From NCBI GenBank assembly GCA_905182165.1, contig CAJJAK010000003.1:62001-126000 (forward strand): a stretch of 64,000 bases of DNA, written 5' to 3'. This DNA comes from an uncultured Paracoccaceae bacterium. Its GTDB lineage: Bacteria > Pseudomonadota > Alphaproteobacteria > Rhodobacterales > Rhodobacteraceae. Under the pieces are notes generated by a model. The model worked only from the letters and a program-made list of their open reading frames with translations, searched no databases and was not told the origin of the DNA. Shown piece by piece: positions 9,182 through 19,841 of this stretch. Within the stretch, counting starts at the first letter, position 1, and each line of letters begins with the position of its first letter. Both the position numbers and the translations under genes were made by a program.

Positions 9182-10489
9182 ATGACTATAAATCTAGAAG
9201 AATTTGCTAAAGAAAATGGTGTGAAGTATTTCATGATTTCTTTTACAGATTTATTTGGTGGGCAAAGAGCTAAATTGGTCCCTGCACAGGCAATAGCAGA
9301 TATGCAAAAAGATGGTGCTGGGTTTGCTGGGTTTGCTACATATTTGGATATGACACCAGCATTTCCAGATATGCTTGCGGTTCCCGATCCGTCTTCAGTT
9401 ATTCAACTACCATGGAAGCCGGAAGTTGCTTGGGTTGCTGGGAATTGTGTAATGGCCGGTGATTTGGTAAACCAAGCACCCAGAAATGTACTTATAAGGC
9501 AAAGCGAAAAAGCAAAGGCTGCAGGATTACGTGTCAAAACAGGCATTGAAGCAGAATTTTTCTTGCTCACTCCAGATGGATCCGAACTTTCAGACGAATA
9601 TGATACTGCCGCAAAACCTTGTTACGACCAACAAGCAGTGATGCGAAGATATGATATCATAGCAGAAATTTGCGACTATATGTTGAAATTGGGCTGGGCA
9701 CCTTATCAAAATGATCATGAGGATGCGAATGGGCAGTTTGAAATGAATTTTGAGTTTGATGATGCTTTAAAAACTGCTGATAAACATTCATTCTTCAAAT
9801 TTATGACTAAATCAATTGCTGAAAAGCACGGTATGAGAGCAACATTTATGCCAAAACCGGTTGAAGGTTTAACTGGCAACGGTTGCCATGCGCATATTTC
9901 TGTTTGGGATGAATCGGGCACAATAAATGCTTTTGCAGATGACAAGAATGAACTTGGATTATCAGATAAGGGATATAATTTTCTTGGTGGTATCATGAAA
10001 CATGCAACCGCTATGGCTGCAATAACAAATCCAACTGTAAATTCGTACAAAAGAATTAATGCACCTCGAACGACATCTGGGGCTACATGGGCTCCAAATA
10101 CCGTGACATGGACTGGGAATAATAGAACACACATGGTGAGAGTTCCTGGACCAGGTAGATTTGAACTTCGCCTTCCCGATGGAGCAACAAATCCTTATCT
10201 TTTACAAGCAGTTATAATCGCTGCTGGGATGCATGGTTTAGAAATAAATGCAGATCCAGGAAAACGTTATGATATAGACATGTATGCAGAAGGTTATAAG
10301 GTTAAAGGCGCACCAAAATTGCCTTTAAATCTACTCGATGCATTACGCTTGTTTAACAAAGACACTGCACTTAAAGAGGCTCTAGGGCTCGAATTTTCTA
10401 ATGCATTCTTGAAATTAAAACATGAAGAATGGACTAGTTTTTGCTCCCATTTTTCTTCATGGGAAAAAGAAAACACCTTGGATATATAA
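9182..10489 (+). CDS. gmaS: Gamma-glutamylmethylamide synthetase (GlnT/GmaS type)
   Basis: GmaS is a glutamine-synthetase-fold ligase that joins methylamine to glutamate with ATP, the first step of the indirect methylamine pathway. The 435-residue protein has the GS features GIEAEFFLL (Glu ligands), DANGQFEMNFEF, GLTGNGCHAHISVW and the arginine-rich ATP region RVPGPGRFELRLPDGATNPYL. Its place after mgsABC favours GmaS over an ordinary glutamine synthetase. A true GS activity cannot be excluded from sequence. It is intact and ends two bases from the convergent fbpB. Confidence 0.88.
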   Translation: MTINLEEFAKENGVKYFMISFTDLFGGQRAKLVPAQAIADMQKDGAGFAGFATYLDMTPAFPDMLAVPDPSSVIQLPWKPEVAWVAGNCVMAGDLVNQAPRNVLIRQSEKAKAAGLRVKTGIEAEFFLLTPDGSELSDEYDTAAKPCYDQQAVMRRYDIIAEICDYMLKLGWAPYQNDHEDANGQFEMNFEFDDALKTADKHSFFKFMTKSIAEKHGMRATFMPKPVEGLTGNGCHAHISVWDESGTINAFADDKNELGLSDKGYNFLGGIMKHATAMAAITNPTVNSYKRINAPRTTSGATWAPNTVTWTGNNRTHMVRVPGPGRFELRLPDGATNPYLLQAVIIAAGMHGLEINADPGKRYDIDMYAEGYKVKGAPKLPLNLLDALRLFNKDTALKEALGLEFSNAFLKLKHEEWTSFCSHFSSWEKENTLDI

Positions 10490-10491
10490 AG

Positions 10492-12109
10492 TCAAATATT
10501 TGTTCTTAAAATTTTGTTAAGGAATATAACAGGTATTAACCCAACCAAAATAATCAGAAGTGCAGGTACTGATGCTTTTCCCATCAATTCATCATGCGCA
10601 AACTGATATGTAAATGTCGCGAGGGTTTCAAAATCAAATGGACGCAGCAAGAGTGTTATTGGCAACTCCTTCATGATATCTACAAAAGCTAACACTCCAC
10701 CTGCAATAATTGATTTCTTTATTAAAGGGATCGTAATGCGGGAAATAGTTTTCTGAAAAGACATTCCTAATGTCCGGCTAGCCCAAATTAGATTTGGAGA
10801 AGTTTTAGTTAACCCCGATAAAACTGCTCCATACCCTACTGCTTGGAATTTCACTATGTAAGCAAAAATTAACATAAAAATAGTACCACTCAGATAAAAA
10901 GTACTATCAGCCGAACTAAATAAATCTAAAGTTCTGTCAACAAATCCAATAAACACAAGAATTCCTATTGCAAGCATTGTGCCTGGAAAGGCATAACCAG
11001 AAGCTGAAAAATTAGCGACCGTTCTCAAATATTTTTTCCCACTTAAGTATGCTGTGCATGCAATAATAGTTGACACACCCATTATGCAAAAAGCGCCTAT
11101 GGATGATATTATTAAAGTGTTAGTAAATATCTTTGTAACCTCATAATAATTATGGAAATTTAAAGAAGTTAAAGCATTTGAACGAAGATATTAAAATTGG
11201 AATAAAAAAACCTAATGAGACCGGAATCAGGCAACCAGCTATGCAAAAAAATGCTTCAATACCTGTTATCAATTTAGCTTTTTTGTTTGTTTGCCTAGAA
11301 CTGGTATCGTTAAATCTTTTTCCTGCCCTAGACCTAATTTCAACAAGCAGTAACATAAGAATAAAAATAAATGTAAATGTTGATATTTGTGCTGCGGCAT
11401 TAATATTATTCATTCCAATCCAAACGTTAAAGATACCAAGAGTAAGTGTTTCCAATGCAAAATACTCAACAGTACCAAAGTCTGATACAACTTCCATACA
11501 GACTAAAGCTAATCCAGCCACAATTGCTGGGCGAGCCAACGGCAAACTTACCGACCAAAAAATATTTCTATTATACAACTGTGCAACCTCATAATAACTA
11601 TTTGGTGTTTCTCTAAAAGCTGTTCTGGAAAGTAAATAAATGTATGGGTAAAGAACCGAAGATAAAACAAATATAGCTCCACCAAGTGATCTAATCTCAG
11701 GAAATATATAATCAGATGCTGTTTTCCATCCCATTAAATCCCTGATAAAACCTTGAACTGGTCCAGCGTATTCAAAAAAATCTGTATAGGCATAGGCTAC
11801 CAAATACGCAGGACAGGCTAATGGTAGAAGCATTAAAACTTCTAATACCTTACTGAACCTAAACTCATAATTAGTTAAAATCCAAGCCGAAATAATTCCA
11901 AATAATAGTGAAAAGAATGACACACCGACCATTAAGAATAATGTAGTTTTTACGTATCTTATTAAGACAGTTTCTAATAAGTGTCCCCATAAGCCTTCAC
12001 TATCACCAAAGCTAATTAATATTAATGCAATCAACGGACAAAAAATTAAAATAGATAATGCTAAAACTATTATTTGCCAGAAATCTAAGGTCCTCACATT
12101 TAATGACAT
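10492..12109 (-). CDS. fbpB: Iron(III) ABC transporter permease (FbpB-like), frameshifted
   Basis: This is an inner-membrane permease with two fused BPD_transp_1 units, the layout of FbpB/SfuB ferric iron importers. About twelve hydrophobic segments are seen, and EAA-like loops occur in both halves (for example YEVAQLYNRNIFWSVSLPLARP). I chose ATG 12109 because the longer reading uses a TTG that overlaps fbpA. The frame slips near 11150-11165; translation then continues in another frame as ALTSLNFHNYYEVTKIF up to GVSTIIACTAYLSG. Total length would be about 538 residues. It follows fbpA with a short gap. No ATPase gene (fbpC) is next to it. Confidence 0.8.
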
Positions 12110-12114
12110 GCAGC

Positions 12115-13135
12115 TTACCAACCAACACGATCAATAATTTTTTGAGATTCACGAGACAATTTTGCAATTGTTAAAATTGGTAATTTATCTTCCTTAAAAC
12201 TGCCCCAACTTTTTAATTCTTCTGTAGCCTCTACCTTTGGATTTACTGGATATTCAAAATTTATTTCACCGTATAATTTTTGAGCAAACTCATCAGTCAA
12301 AAATTCTAATAGCTTTACAGCTAGGTGTTTGTTTTTTGAGTATTTTGCCACACCACCTCCAGAAATATTAACATGTGCACCCCTATCATTTTCTCCTTGA
12401 TTTGGGAAAACTAAATTAAGAGAACGCGCCCATGCCCTTTGGTCCTCTTTATCAGAGTATTTTAATTTACCAAAATAATAATTATTTATAATTGCTATAT
12501 CACATTGACCCTCAAAAATGGCTTTAACTTGTGCTCGATCATTCCCTTGCGGTCTTCTTGCGAGATTGGAAACCAATCCTCCTGCCCATTTTTCTGCATT
12601 TTCCAAACCATGTGCAGCAATCATTGATGACATTAAGGCTCGGCTATACACGTGACTTCCAGGTCTAGTGCAAATTTTACCCTTCCAGCGCGGATCAGCC
12701 AAATCCTCTATTCTGTTTATTGAACCCACTTTCACTCTGTCTTTTGAAGTTACAATAATTCTTGCTCTTTTTGAAAGACCAAACCAAGTATTGTCTGAAC
12801 TTCTTAGATGCAATGGAATTTTGTTTTGACAACTTCTTAGATTCTATAGAACTCAGCAAATTCATATCCTGATAGATGTATAATCTCCCAATATCGACAG
12901 TTAATACAACATCAGCTGGACTATTTTTTCCTTCAGACCTGAGCCTTTGAGCCAACCCCTTATTCGAATATATAACATTAGTAGCTATGCCTGTTTTTTT
13001 TGTAAACTCGTCAAGAAATGGGTTTATTAAAAAAGGCTGACGATGAGAATATATATTCAATTCTTCAGATTTCAAAAAATTTACAGAAGTAAAAAATAAT
13101 ACTATAACTAATCCCAGTATTTTAAATTTATTCAT
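12115..13135 (-). CDS. fbpA: Iron(III) ABC transporter substrate-binding protein (FbpA-like), frameshifted
   Basis: This is a periplasmic binding protein of the FbpA/FutA type that delivers ferric iron to the permease. ATG 13135 gives a signal peptide, MNKFKILGLVIVLFFTSVNF, with an SD-like GGGAT upstream. The mature start reads ELNIYSHRQPFLINPFLDEF, and a typical IINNYYFGKL segment with paired tyrosines for iron lies in the C-terminal half. A one-base slip in the A-rich stretch near 12820-12835 separates the halves; corrected, it reads KQNKIPLHLRSSDNTWFGLS. The iron assignment is from family resemblance; other metals are possible. Confidence 0.82.
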
Positions 13136-13156
13136 GCCACACATCCCAATTTTTAT

Positions 13157-14178
13157 TTACTGTTTAACTAATGAAAAAAATTTATTTTGAATATAAATAC
13201 CAAATTTGAAAATATATTTTTTTGCGATTTTAAATTTATTTAATAAGTGAAAAATAACCTCTTTCAGGGGAGTAATATATAAAGTTCTTAAACTATGGCT
13301 TCCATCGTGCTCAGCACCATCCAATCCTAGGGTCAAGCTTTCCACGTCAGTTGAATGATGCAATGAGCCAAACAGCCAATCCCATATAGCCAAACTTGCT
13401 CCAAAATTTTTATCATGATGCGCCTCATCAATGGAGTGATGAAGTTGATGTTGAGCAGGTGAAATAAAGACATATTCCAACCAACTCCAATATCTAATTC
13501 CAATATGAGAGTGTCTTAAATTTGAACCCGCCACATTGAAGGTAAAAACAAATATGTTTGCTCCCAGTACAGTCATTAGATCTACACTATTACCAAAGAG
13601 ATAAACAAAAATAGAGATTGACACTCCTTGAGTAAAGGCTCCCCTTAAAGAGAAGACAATTCCTTCCAAAGGATGTGTCCTATAAATTGTTAACGGGGTC
13701 AGTTTTGTTGCAGAATGATGTACTTTATGTAGAGACCATAAAATTGGCCACTTATGCATCCACCGATGGACAAAGTATTTTGTAACATCATCAAGAATAA
13801 AAATAAATATAGTAAAAAATAAAAATATCCAAATTTTGGATAAATTAGAAAATATGTTAAATATCAAATAATTCAATTTTATGTAAATAATTTAAAAATC
13901 ACAGTCGCTATTGCCATTTGAGTAATTAAGAGTGGCGAAATAAATAGAGTAAAAATTCTATTAATCAAAAAAACTGAATAGTCACTTTTTGAAGATCGAG
14001 AAAAAAATACCTTCTTATCAAAGACCTTCCAAAAAGCTTGCCTTACTGAAAGTTTTTTAAGAACTATTAACCAAAGAAATGCTATTCCTATTGAAATAAA
14101 TACATACCCAATAAAGACACGTTTTTTTGGATCACTGAAGTGCTCAAAAACATCATAAAAGAGATCAACCACCCACAT
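13157..14178 (-). CDS. Fatty acid hydroxylase/sterol desaturase family protein, probably frameshifted
   Basis: The second part (13876-13157) is a membrane di-iron oxygenase domain with histidine clusters HRWMH, HKVHH, HQLHH and HHSTD, the set that holds two iron atoms in the fatty acid hydroxylase superfamily. The first part (14178-13879) is a 99-residue hydrophobic stretch in another frame that fits the N-terminal membrane segments of such proteins. Together they give about 338 residues, the family's usual size, so one gene broken by a slip near 13880 is likeliest. The substrate is unknown. It lies just upstream of fbpA on the same strand. Confidence 0.72.
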
Positions 14179-14206
14179 AATATAATCCGATAAAATAATA
14201 TTTAAA

Positions 14207-14234
14207 GCTCGGCAAGAGTTATTTCTTGCCGAGC
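14207..14234 (-). terminator. Rho-independent terminator-like hairpin after the DUF4856 gene
   Basis: An 11-bp perfect stem, GCTCGGCAAGA (14207-14217) with TCTTGCCGAGC (14224-14234), closes a 6-base loop. Read on the minus strand it lies 17 bp after the DUF4856 stop and is followed by a T-rich but not continuous T run. It should separate the DUF4856 transcript from the hydroxylase-fbpAB genes. Confidence 0.7.
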
Positions 14235-14250
14235 AATTTATTAGATAACC

Positions 14251-15679
14251 TTAATCGTTTTCAGCACTATCAGAACCACCCAATTTTTCTGCAAGCGCTT
14301 CCATATTAGCCGTCTGATCATTAGATCTTGCAACTACTGAAAATTTATCAATCATTAACTTTTGAACTTTCAGCATATGCAATTTGTACTCACCCCAACT
14401 GAGAGCCTCATCTTTCATGTACTCACCACTAGAGTCTATTCCAGTCACTTGAGAAGCATTTAATAAAACTGGACCAAAGCCAATCAAGCGATTTAGTTTT
14501 ACGGCTGTTTCGCCTAGATTCCCTTTGCCCGTTTGAAGCGCCATTGAGAAACCTTTTAGTTCGCCCCAATGTTTGCAATATTTAGCAAAAACTTTAGCTA
14601 CATCTTCACCAGCATCGAGCATTTTTTCCATCTTGCTAATGTCCTTATATACTGATCCAGCATATTTAAACGTTGACTCAGCAATTACACGCTCCCAGTT
14701 TTCTCCAATAACACCTGCGTATGCTACCAATTGAGCACGTTGTGCATCTGTTAGATTTTCACCATTAGCAGAAGTAATTAATTTCCTACCATCAAGAAAA
14801 GCCTGCGATACTGTCTGAAGATAGTTAGTTTTGCCACCTTTATCAAAGCTTGACGCATAGTATGCATGCGCAAAAGTCATCTCAGATTTAAGATCTATAA
14901 CACCGTCACCATTTGCATCAGAAATGGCAAAATTTTTCTTTTTTGCAACTTCGTAACTTTGCTTTGCGCTTAAATTCAAGCTGTGAGCCGCTGCTCCCCA
15001 ATAGCCAAAAGCTTCGTCCCAAACGTGCTCTTTACCCGTATAAGGCTTGCCCTCTTTGTACGCTTTACTATTAGGATTAACATCCGCTGCTAGTTTTTCA
15101 TCTAAGTAGTTATCGACTGCTTGGTTGTAAAATACCGCACCCATAGCGAATTTAGAAAACAATTGGGTGTAGTCGTAACCTGTTAAGGGATCAAAGCCTT
15201 TTTCTGTAGCCGCCGCTTTTTCTAGCATTAACTCCAGTAACTTCAGGCCCAGTCATCTGTCCAGGCCATCCATTTATCACGCCCTTGTATGACTTGTTAG
15301 AAAGTTTCTTGCCCTTTGAAAGACTATTCATCACAGTTTGCTTGATTTGATAATCATCTTTCGAAGCAGGCGAAACGATCATCTTGTTTTTGTCTGAACC
15401 AGCAAAATAAGCCATCATTTCTGCTTCTACAGCGGCTGCATTGGAGCCACCATCACCAGTTGATGCTAGTTTCTTAAGGCTGTCATGAAGCACGTGTCTA
15501 GCTATCTGACCAGAATATGATACTGAATTAGTTGCAGATCCATCATAACCTTTTACAGTTACTGGAAATGGACCATAATTGTTGGAAGAGTCTCCAGAAG
15601 CCATACTAGCAATCATTAATGGGGACAAACTAGCTATTAATACACCAACGGTTCTGAGCTTTGTTTTATTTGATAACAT
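14251..15679 (-). CDS. Secreted DUF4856 protein, frameshifted
   Basis: The N-terminus, with MLSNKTKLRTVGVLIASLS followed by an alanine/serine stretch, is a signal peptide, so the protein is exported. The body matches DUF4856, an all-helical family related in fold to imelysins: GYDYTQLFSKFAMGAVFYNQ, the signature HVWDEAFGYWGAA and a helical C-terminal half. A calcium-loop-like DANGDGVIDLKSE segment sits between them. The frame slips near 15215-15225, where an extra base turns TGV-MLEKAAATEKGFDP into TGVNARKSGG. Corrected length is about 475 residues. The function is unknown; the neighbouring iron-type transporter suggests, but does not prove, metal handling. Confidence 0.75.
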
Positions 15680-16031
15680 TACATATTTTCCTTATATTTT
15701 CACATTATGCAATAAAATTGAAATAGAGTTTAAACGTCTTGTCTTAAGTCTGAGGAATAATCTTGGCACTAATAATTAAGATCATTTCAAATTAAATTTC
15801 TCATCTCGTAAGCCTTTTTAAGTCTAATATTACTTTACCTTACTAAAACAGTCGGGCATCTGCAGATAATCCGACTCGATAAGCGATGTCAATAACCTAT
15901 TAAATTTGTCGGGTAATTTGTCGCGCCATAATATTTTGATCCTAACTTTTAAAATGATAGTAGTTTCAAAATTAATTATATAAGCTTTTTCCACTATAAA
16001 TAATAAAGATAAGCAAATGGTGGAGTAATAA
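15680..16031. other. Intergenic region between divergent DUF4856 and MFS genes
   Basis: No coding sequence was recognised in these 352 bp, which must hold the promoters of both neighbours. A nested palindrome lies at 15850-15876: outer arms AGTCGG (15850-15855) and CCGACT (15871-15876) enclose the 10-bp palindrome ATCTGCAGAT (15858-15867). A related GTCGGGTAATTTGTCG stretch follows about 40 bp further on. No Fur-box match was convincing. Confidence 0.5.
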
Positions 16032-17212
16032 ATGCTTACACGGTATTTAGTTGTGGCCGGCTCAAGTTTAACTCAATTCACAGTCATTGGGCTACTTTTT
16101 TCTTATGGTATTTTCTTCAAAGAACTTGAGCTAGAATTTGGCTGGTCAAGGACACTGCTTTCTAGCTGTTCCGCAATAGCATTTCTGTCTATGGGAATTC
16201 TTGCAATCATAGGTGGCCGTTTGACAGACAAATATGGGCCCTCCATTGTTTTAGGCATATCAGGTGTATTATTTGGCTTAGGCTTCGCTTTAATATCCCA
16301 AATAAGTGAACCTTGGCATTTATTTATAATTTTTGGGTTATTTATCGGTATCGGTCTGAGTACCCATGATGTTGCAACCTTATCAACTATCGCACACTGG
16401 TTTCCAAGAGGAAGAGGCCTAATTACAGCAATTGTAAAAGTAGGAACTGCATTATCGATAATATGCTACTACCGGTTATCGCCGCATTTTTAATAATTAC
16501 TTTTGAGTGGCGAATAGCAACTATAATACTTGGTCTTTCAGCAGCATTTTTCCTATTATTTGCAGCACTCTTTATTAAGTTTCCAAAAAGGCTAGGGGCA
16601 AAAGAAAACACTAAGTCCAATGGTGGTATTATTTTCAGTGAAGCATCAAAATCACCAATATTCAAGAAAATATGTATAATTCAGTTTCTTTACTTTCCTA
16701 CTTTAATAACAATTCCCACCCATATTGCCGTTCATGGAACAGATCTAGGGATGACACAAACAAAGGCTGCATTCTTATTATCAGCAATCGGGGCTGCAAG
16801 CATAATCGGGCGATTGTCAGTTGGTGTATTTTTGGACAAAGTGGGTGGGCGAAAATCATATTTATTTTGTTTTGTACCAATACTACTAAGCTTATTAATT
16901 TTCATATTCGTCACAAATCACACAATATTATTTTTATTTGTAGCACTTTATGGTTTTGCACATGGGGCACTTTTTGTTGTTGTCTCACCCACTATTGCAG
17001 AATATTTTGGATTAAGAGATCATGCATCTCTTTTTGGAATTGTTGTTTTCTGTGGAACAATAGGTGGAGCGATCGGACCTATTTTAGCAGGGAGTGTATT
17101 TGACTTAACCGGAAGTTATAATATTGCCTTTGCAACATTATTTATTCTCATTACACTAAGCTCGATAGTCGTACTAACCTTACCAGAGACCAAAAAAATT
17201 GATTTTTTGTAA
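16032..17212 (+). CDS. MFS transporter, frameshifted
   Basis: This is a 12-helix major facilitator protein of the monocarboxylate/oxalate-formate antiporter-like kind. The first part shows the loop motif GGRLTDKYGPSIVLG and the second half has the matching LSVGVFLDKVGGRKSYLF. A deleted base near 16460 breaks the frame; corrected, the segment reads KVGTALS..MLLPVIAAFLIITFEWR. Total length is about 393 residues, normal for the family. The substrate cannot be told. The GFA-family gene follows 15 bp later and may share its transcript. Confidence 0.8.
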
Positions 17213-17227
17213 TATAAAGGAGTTAAA

Positions 17228-17704
17228 ATGGAACAGATTTTAGAAGGTGGATGTGCATGTGGTAAAAGTCGCTACCAAATAACAAAAAAGCCAATGTTTG
17301 TGCACTGCTGCCATTGCCATCTATGCCAACAGCAAACTGGATCTGCATTTATATTACATGCATTCTTAGAACCAGAACATATTAAACTAATCTCAGGAAA
17401 TCTGACAACTCATAATATGCCAGCAGGCAGTGGTCAAAGACACATCGTAAAACGTTGTGCAAATTGTGCTACGGGTATCATTAGTCATTATGGCCCAAAA
17501 GATACATTAAGTATTATTAAAGTTGGCACTTTAGACAATCCTAGCCTCATGCCACCAGATGCTCACATTTTTATAAATGACAAGTTGGACTGGGTAACTT
17601 TACCAATGAACATCCCATCATTTGAAAAATTCTATGACTTTGGAGCAACTTGGCCCAAGGAAGGTTATATGAGATTATTAAAGGTCCGCGAAAATAAAAA
17701 ATAA
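17228..17704 (+). CDS. GFA family protein (glutathione-dependent formaldehyde-activating enzyme-like)
   Basis: The 158-residue protein has the GFA/CENP-V zinc fold. Zinc-binding cysteines are seen in GGCACGKSRY near the N-terminus, CCHCHLCQQQTGSAF in the middle and RCANCATGI after it. Members of this family include Gfa, which speeds the reaction of formaldehyde with glutathione, but most members have no proven activity and naming it Gfa would be unsafe. An SD sequence AAGGAG precedes the ATG. It is 7 kb from the methylamine genes, so a link to formaldehyde from methylamine is only a guess. Confidence 0.8.
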   Translation: MEQILEGGCACGKSRYQITKKPMFVHCCHCHLCQQQTGSAFILHAFLEPEHIKLISGNLTTHNMPAGSGQRHIVKRCANCATGIISHYGPKDTLSIIKVGTLDNPSLMPPDAHIFINDKLDWVTLPMNIPSFEKFYDFGATWPKEGYMRLLKVRENKK

Positions 17705-17825
17705 AATATAACTTCTAAAAATGATTTAGCTAAACTAACACTCACCAAAATTACTAATTATAAAAAAATGGTCCGCACTTCTATTTTAGAAACAGCTGTT
17801 CAATGAGATGTGATTGGTAAAAAGA

Positions 17826-17851
17826 ATGGCGGTTGAGATTTCAACCGCCAT
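17826..17851 (-). terminator. Rho-independent terminator after the substrate-binding protein gene
   Basis: An 11-bp stem, ATGGCGGTTGA (17826-17836) with TCAACCGCCAT (17841-17851), closes a 4-base loop. On the minus strand it is followed by TCTTTTT. It lies 27 bp after the stop codon of the substrate-binding protein gene. Confidence 0.8.
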
Positions 17852-17878
17852 AAATTCATCTTAAATATTAAAGATAAC

Positions 17879-19476
17879 TTAATTAAACCACCAACGCTCT
17901 GATGCTTTACCGCCATCCATATCCCAATTAGCTCCCATTTCATCTTTATGGCCAATCGACTTATTGAGACCATTAATATAGTTAGCAAACATTGGAATTG
18001 TGGCACCACCATCATCATGGATTAGAGCCTGGCACCTGTAATACATTTCTTTTCGTTTAGAAACATCAAGTTCTGCTCTTGCCGCAACAACTAAAGAATT
18101 GAACTCCTTAGAAGCGTCAGTTCCTCTCCAAGCTGTATCGTTCCAATCAGAACCAGAGACGTAAGCAGCAGAGAACATCCAGTCTTCTGTTGGACGACCA
18201 CCCCAATAACAAGCACTCCAGCCATACGCATCATTGTTCCAAACATTAGACCAATATCCATCATCAGGCACCTTATCAACTTCTACACTGATACCTGCTT
18301 CAGCACACGAAGCAGCAATTAACTGAGCCGCATCTACTGCACCAGCAAATGCCGCATTAGCCGCTGCTATTTTAATTGGCCCAGAATGTCCTGATTTCTT
18401 ATAATGATGAGCAGCTTTATCTGCATCAAATTCTCTCTGAGGTAAGTCAGTATTTGTATACTGGTTTGCAGAAGATATTGGATGATCATTGCCGAGTGCG
18501 CCATGCCCATTCAAGATTTTATCTACAAGTTCTTGACGCTTAATAGCACTCTTTAGTGCCATTCGCAGATCATAATTACCAAATGGCTCAACGTTTAGCC
18601 GCATACCAAATGTATAATGCAGTGTCCCTGTATTTTCTATGATATTAACATGTGGAACAGAAGCCAATAGATCAACAGTTTGAGCGTTAACTCTATCGAT
18701 TGCATCAACTTCACCATTCATCAATGCATTTTGACGTGCAACCTGATCAATAACTGAAGTTTGAACAAGACCATCAAAATAAGCAGCATCTTCTTTCCAA
18801 TAATTTGGGAAATTAATATCTTAAAAAATCTATCTGGTTCAAAGTTTTCAATTTTATAGCCACCAGTTCCAACGCCACCATCAAAATAAGCAACGCCATC
18901 TTTAGATGGTAAAATTTTGAAATGGTAATCTGACATAATAAATGGCCAGTCAGCATTTGCTGCTTCTAAAACAAAAACAACGGTATCTCCATCAACAGAC
19001 ATTCCTTGCAAAGCTTTCAATAAACCTTTTGCACCAGAGGTACTTTCTTCACCTCTGTGGTGGTTAATAGATGCAATTACGTCCTCTGGTGTTAGTGTCT
19101 TGCCATTATGAAATTCAACACCCTGTCTTATTTTAAACCGCCAAGTAATTCCATCTTCCGATGAATAGGATTCAGCTAATTCTGGTTGAAGCTGACCTAG
19201 GTTATTAATTTCTGTTAGATGATTGCCTGATGAATAACACAAAGCATTTGCAAAACCATTTTCAAATGTTGCTGGATCATAAGAATCTGTTGTAGATCCG
19301 TGTCCTAGCGCCACGCGTAATGTGCCACCTGTTTTTGGTGTCGAAGCTTCTGCCTGTACAGCCATAGTTGATGCCGCGGCGATAGTTACGCCCATCGCAG
19401 TGGCGCCTTGCATAAAGTCTCTTCGACTAATTCGGCCAGCAGCATAAAGTTTCGACAGTTTGTCGATTGAAATCAT
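17879..19476 (-). CDS. Family 5 ABC substrate-binding protein with Tat signal, frameshifted
   Basis: This is a periplasmic binding protein for peptides, nickel, opines or similar solutes. The N-terminus has a twin-arginine signal, SRRDFMQGATAMG, so it should be exported folded. The family 5 start GGTLRVALGHGSTTDSYDPA follows, then ITWRFKIRQGVEFHNGKTLTPEDV. The frame slips near 18815-18830; the corrected join reads NYWKEDAAYFDGLVQTSVID. The full length of about 532 residues is normal. The permease and ATPase genes lie across a divergent promoter on the plus strand, a common arrangement. The solute is unknown. Confidence 0.85.
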
Positions 19477-19841
19477 AATTTAACTCCCTAATATATTATC
19501 GTGAACCCCACTCCACTAATATTAGCGAAGTGTAGAGGATTTTAGTTGGTGATAATCACCTAGATTTAAATAATGGGGCGAATTTCACCTATTTTGCAAG
19601 GTTTTTTTTAAAAAGTACGTAATTTGACGTTAAGTAACTATTAGTCGCAAGATTGCCTCCCAATCATATGTACTCTTCGCATATAGTAGCTTTTGGGCAA
19701 ACTAATACCAAAATAAATAGGGATTAACGGATATAGACATCTAAATTTAATGGATATTATTTAGGATCTTTCAATTGAAATCTTGCAATCTACGTGAAGA
19801 ATCATTTAAAATGATTGAAATGTAGTAAACAGGGAATTACT
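19477..19841. other. Divergent promoter region of the family 5 ABC importer
   Basis: These 365 bp separate the minus-strand binding-protein gene from the plus-strand permease gene and must hold both promoters. No gene was recognised. A short palindrome CTAATATTAG lies at 19516-19525, 40 bp before the binding-protein start on its strand. I saw no clear match to a known regulator site. Confidence 0.5.

Noticed and set aside
11178..11594. A 138-residue plus-strand reading frame
   Set aside because: It is the complement of the fbpB membrane helices.
16672..17103. A 143-residue plus-strand reading frame
   Set aside because: It is a second frame of the MFS gene, whose real frame has clear membrane helices and motifs.
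17228..17704. GFA gene as the formaldehyde step of the methylamine pathway
   Set aside because: It lies 7 kb away behind an MFS gene and other operons, and most GFA-family proteins are not proven formaldehyde enzymes.
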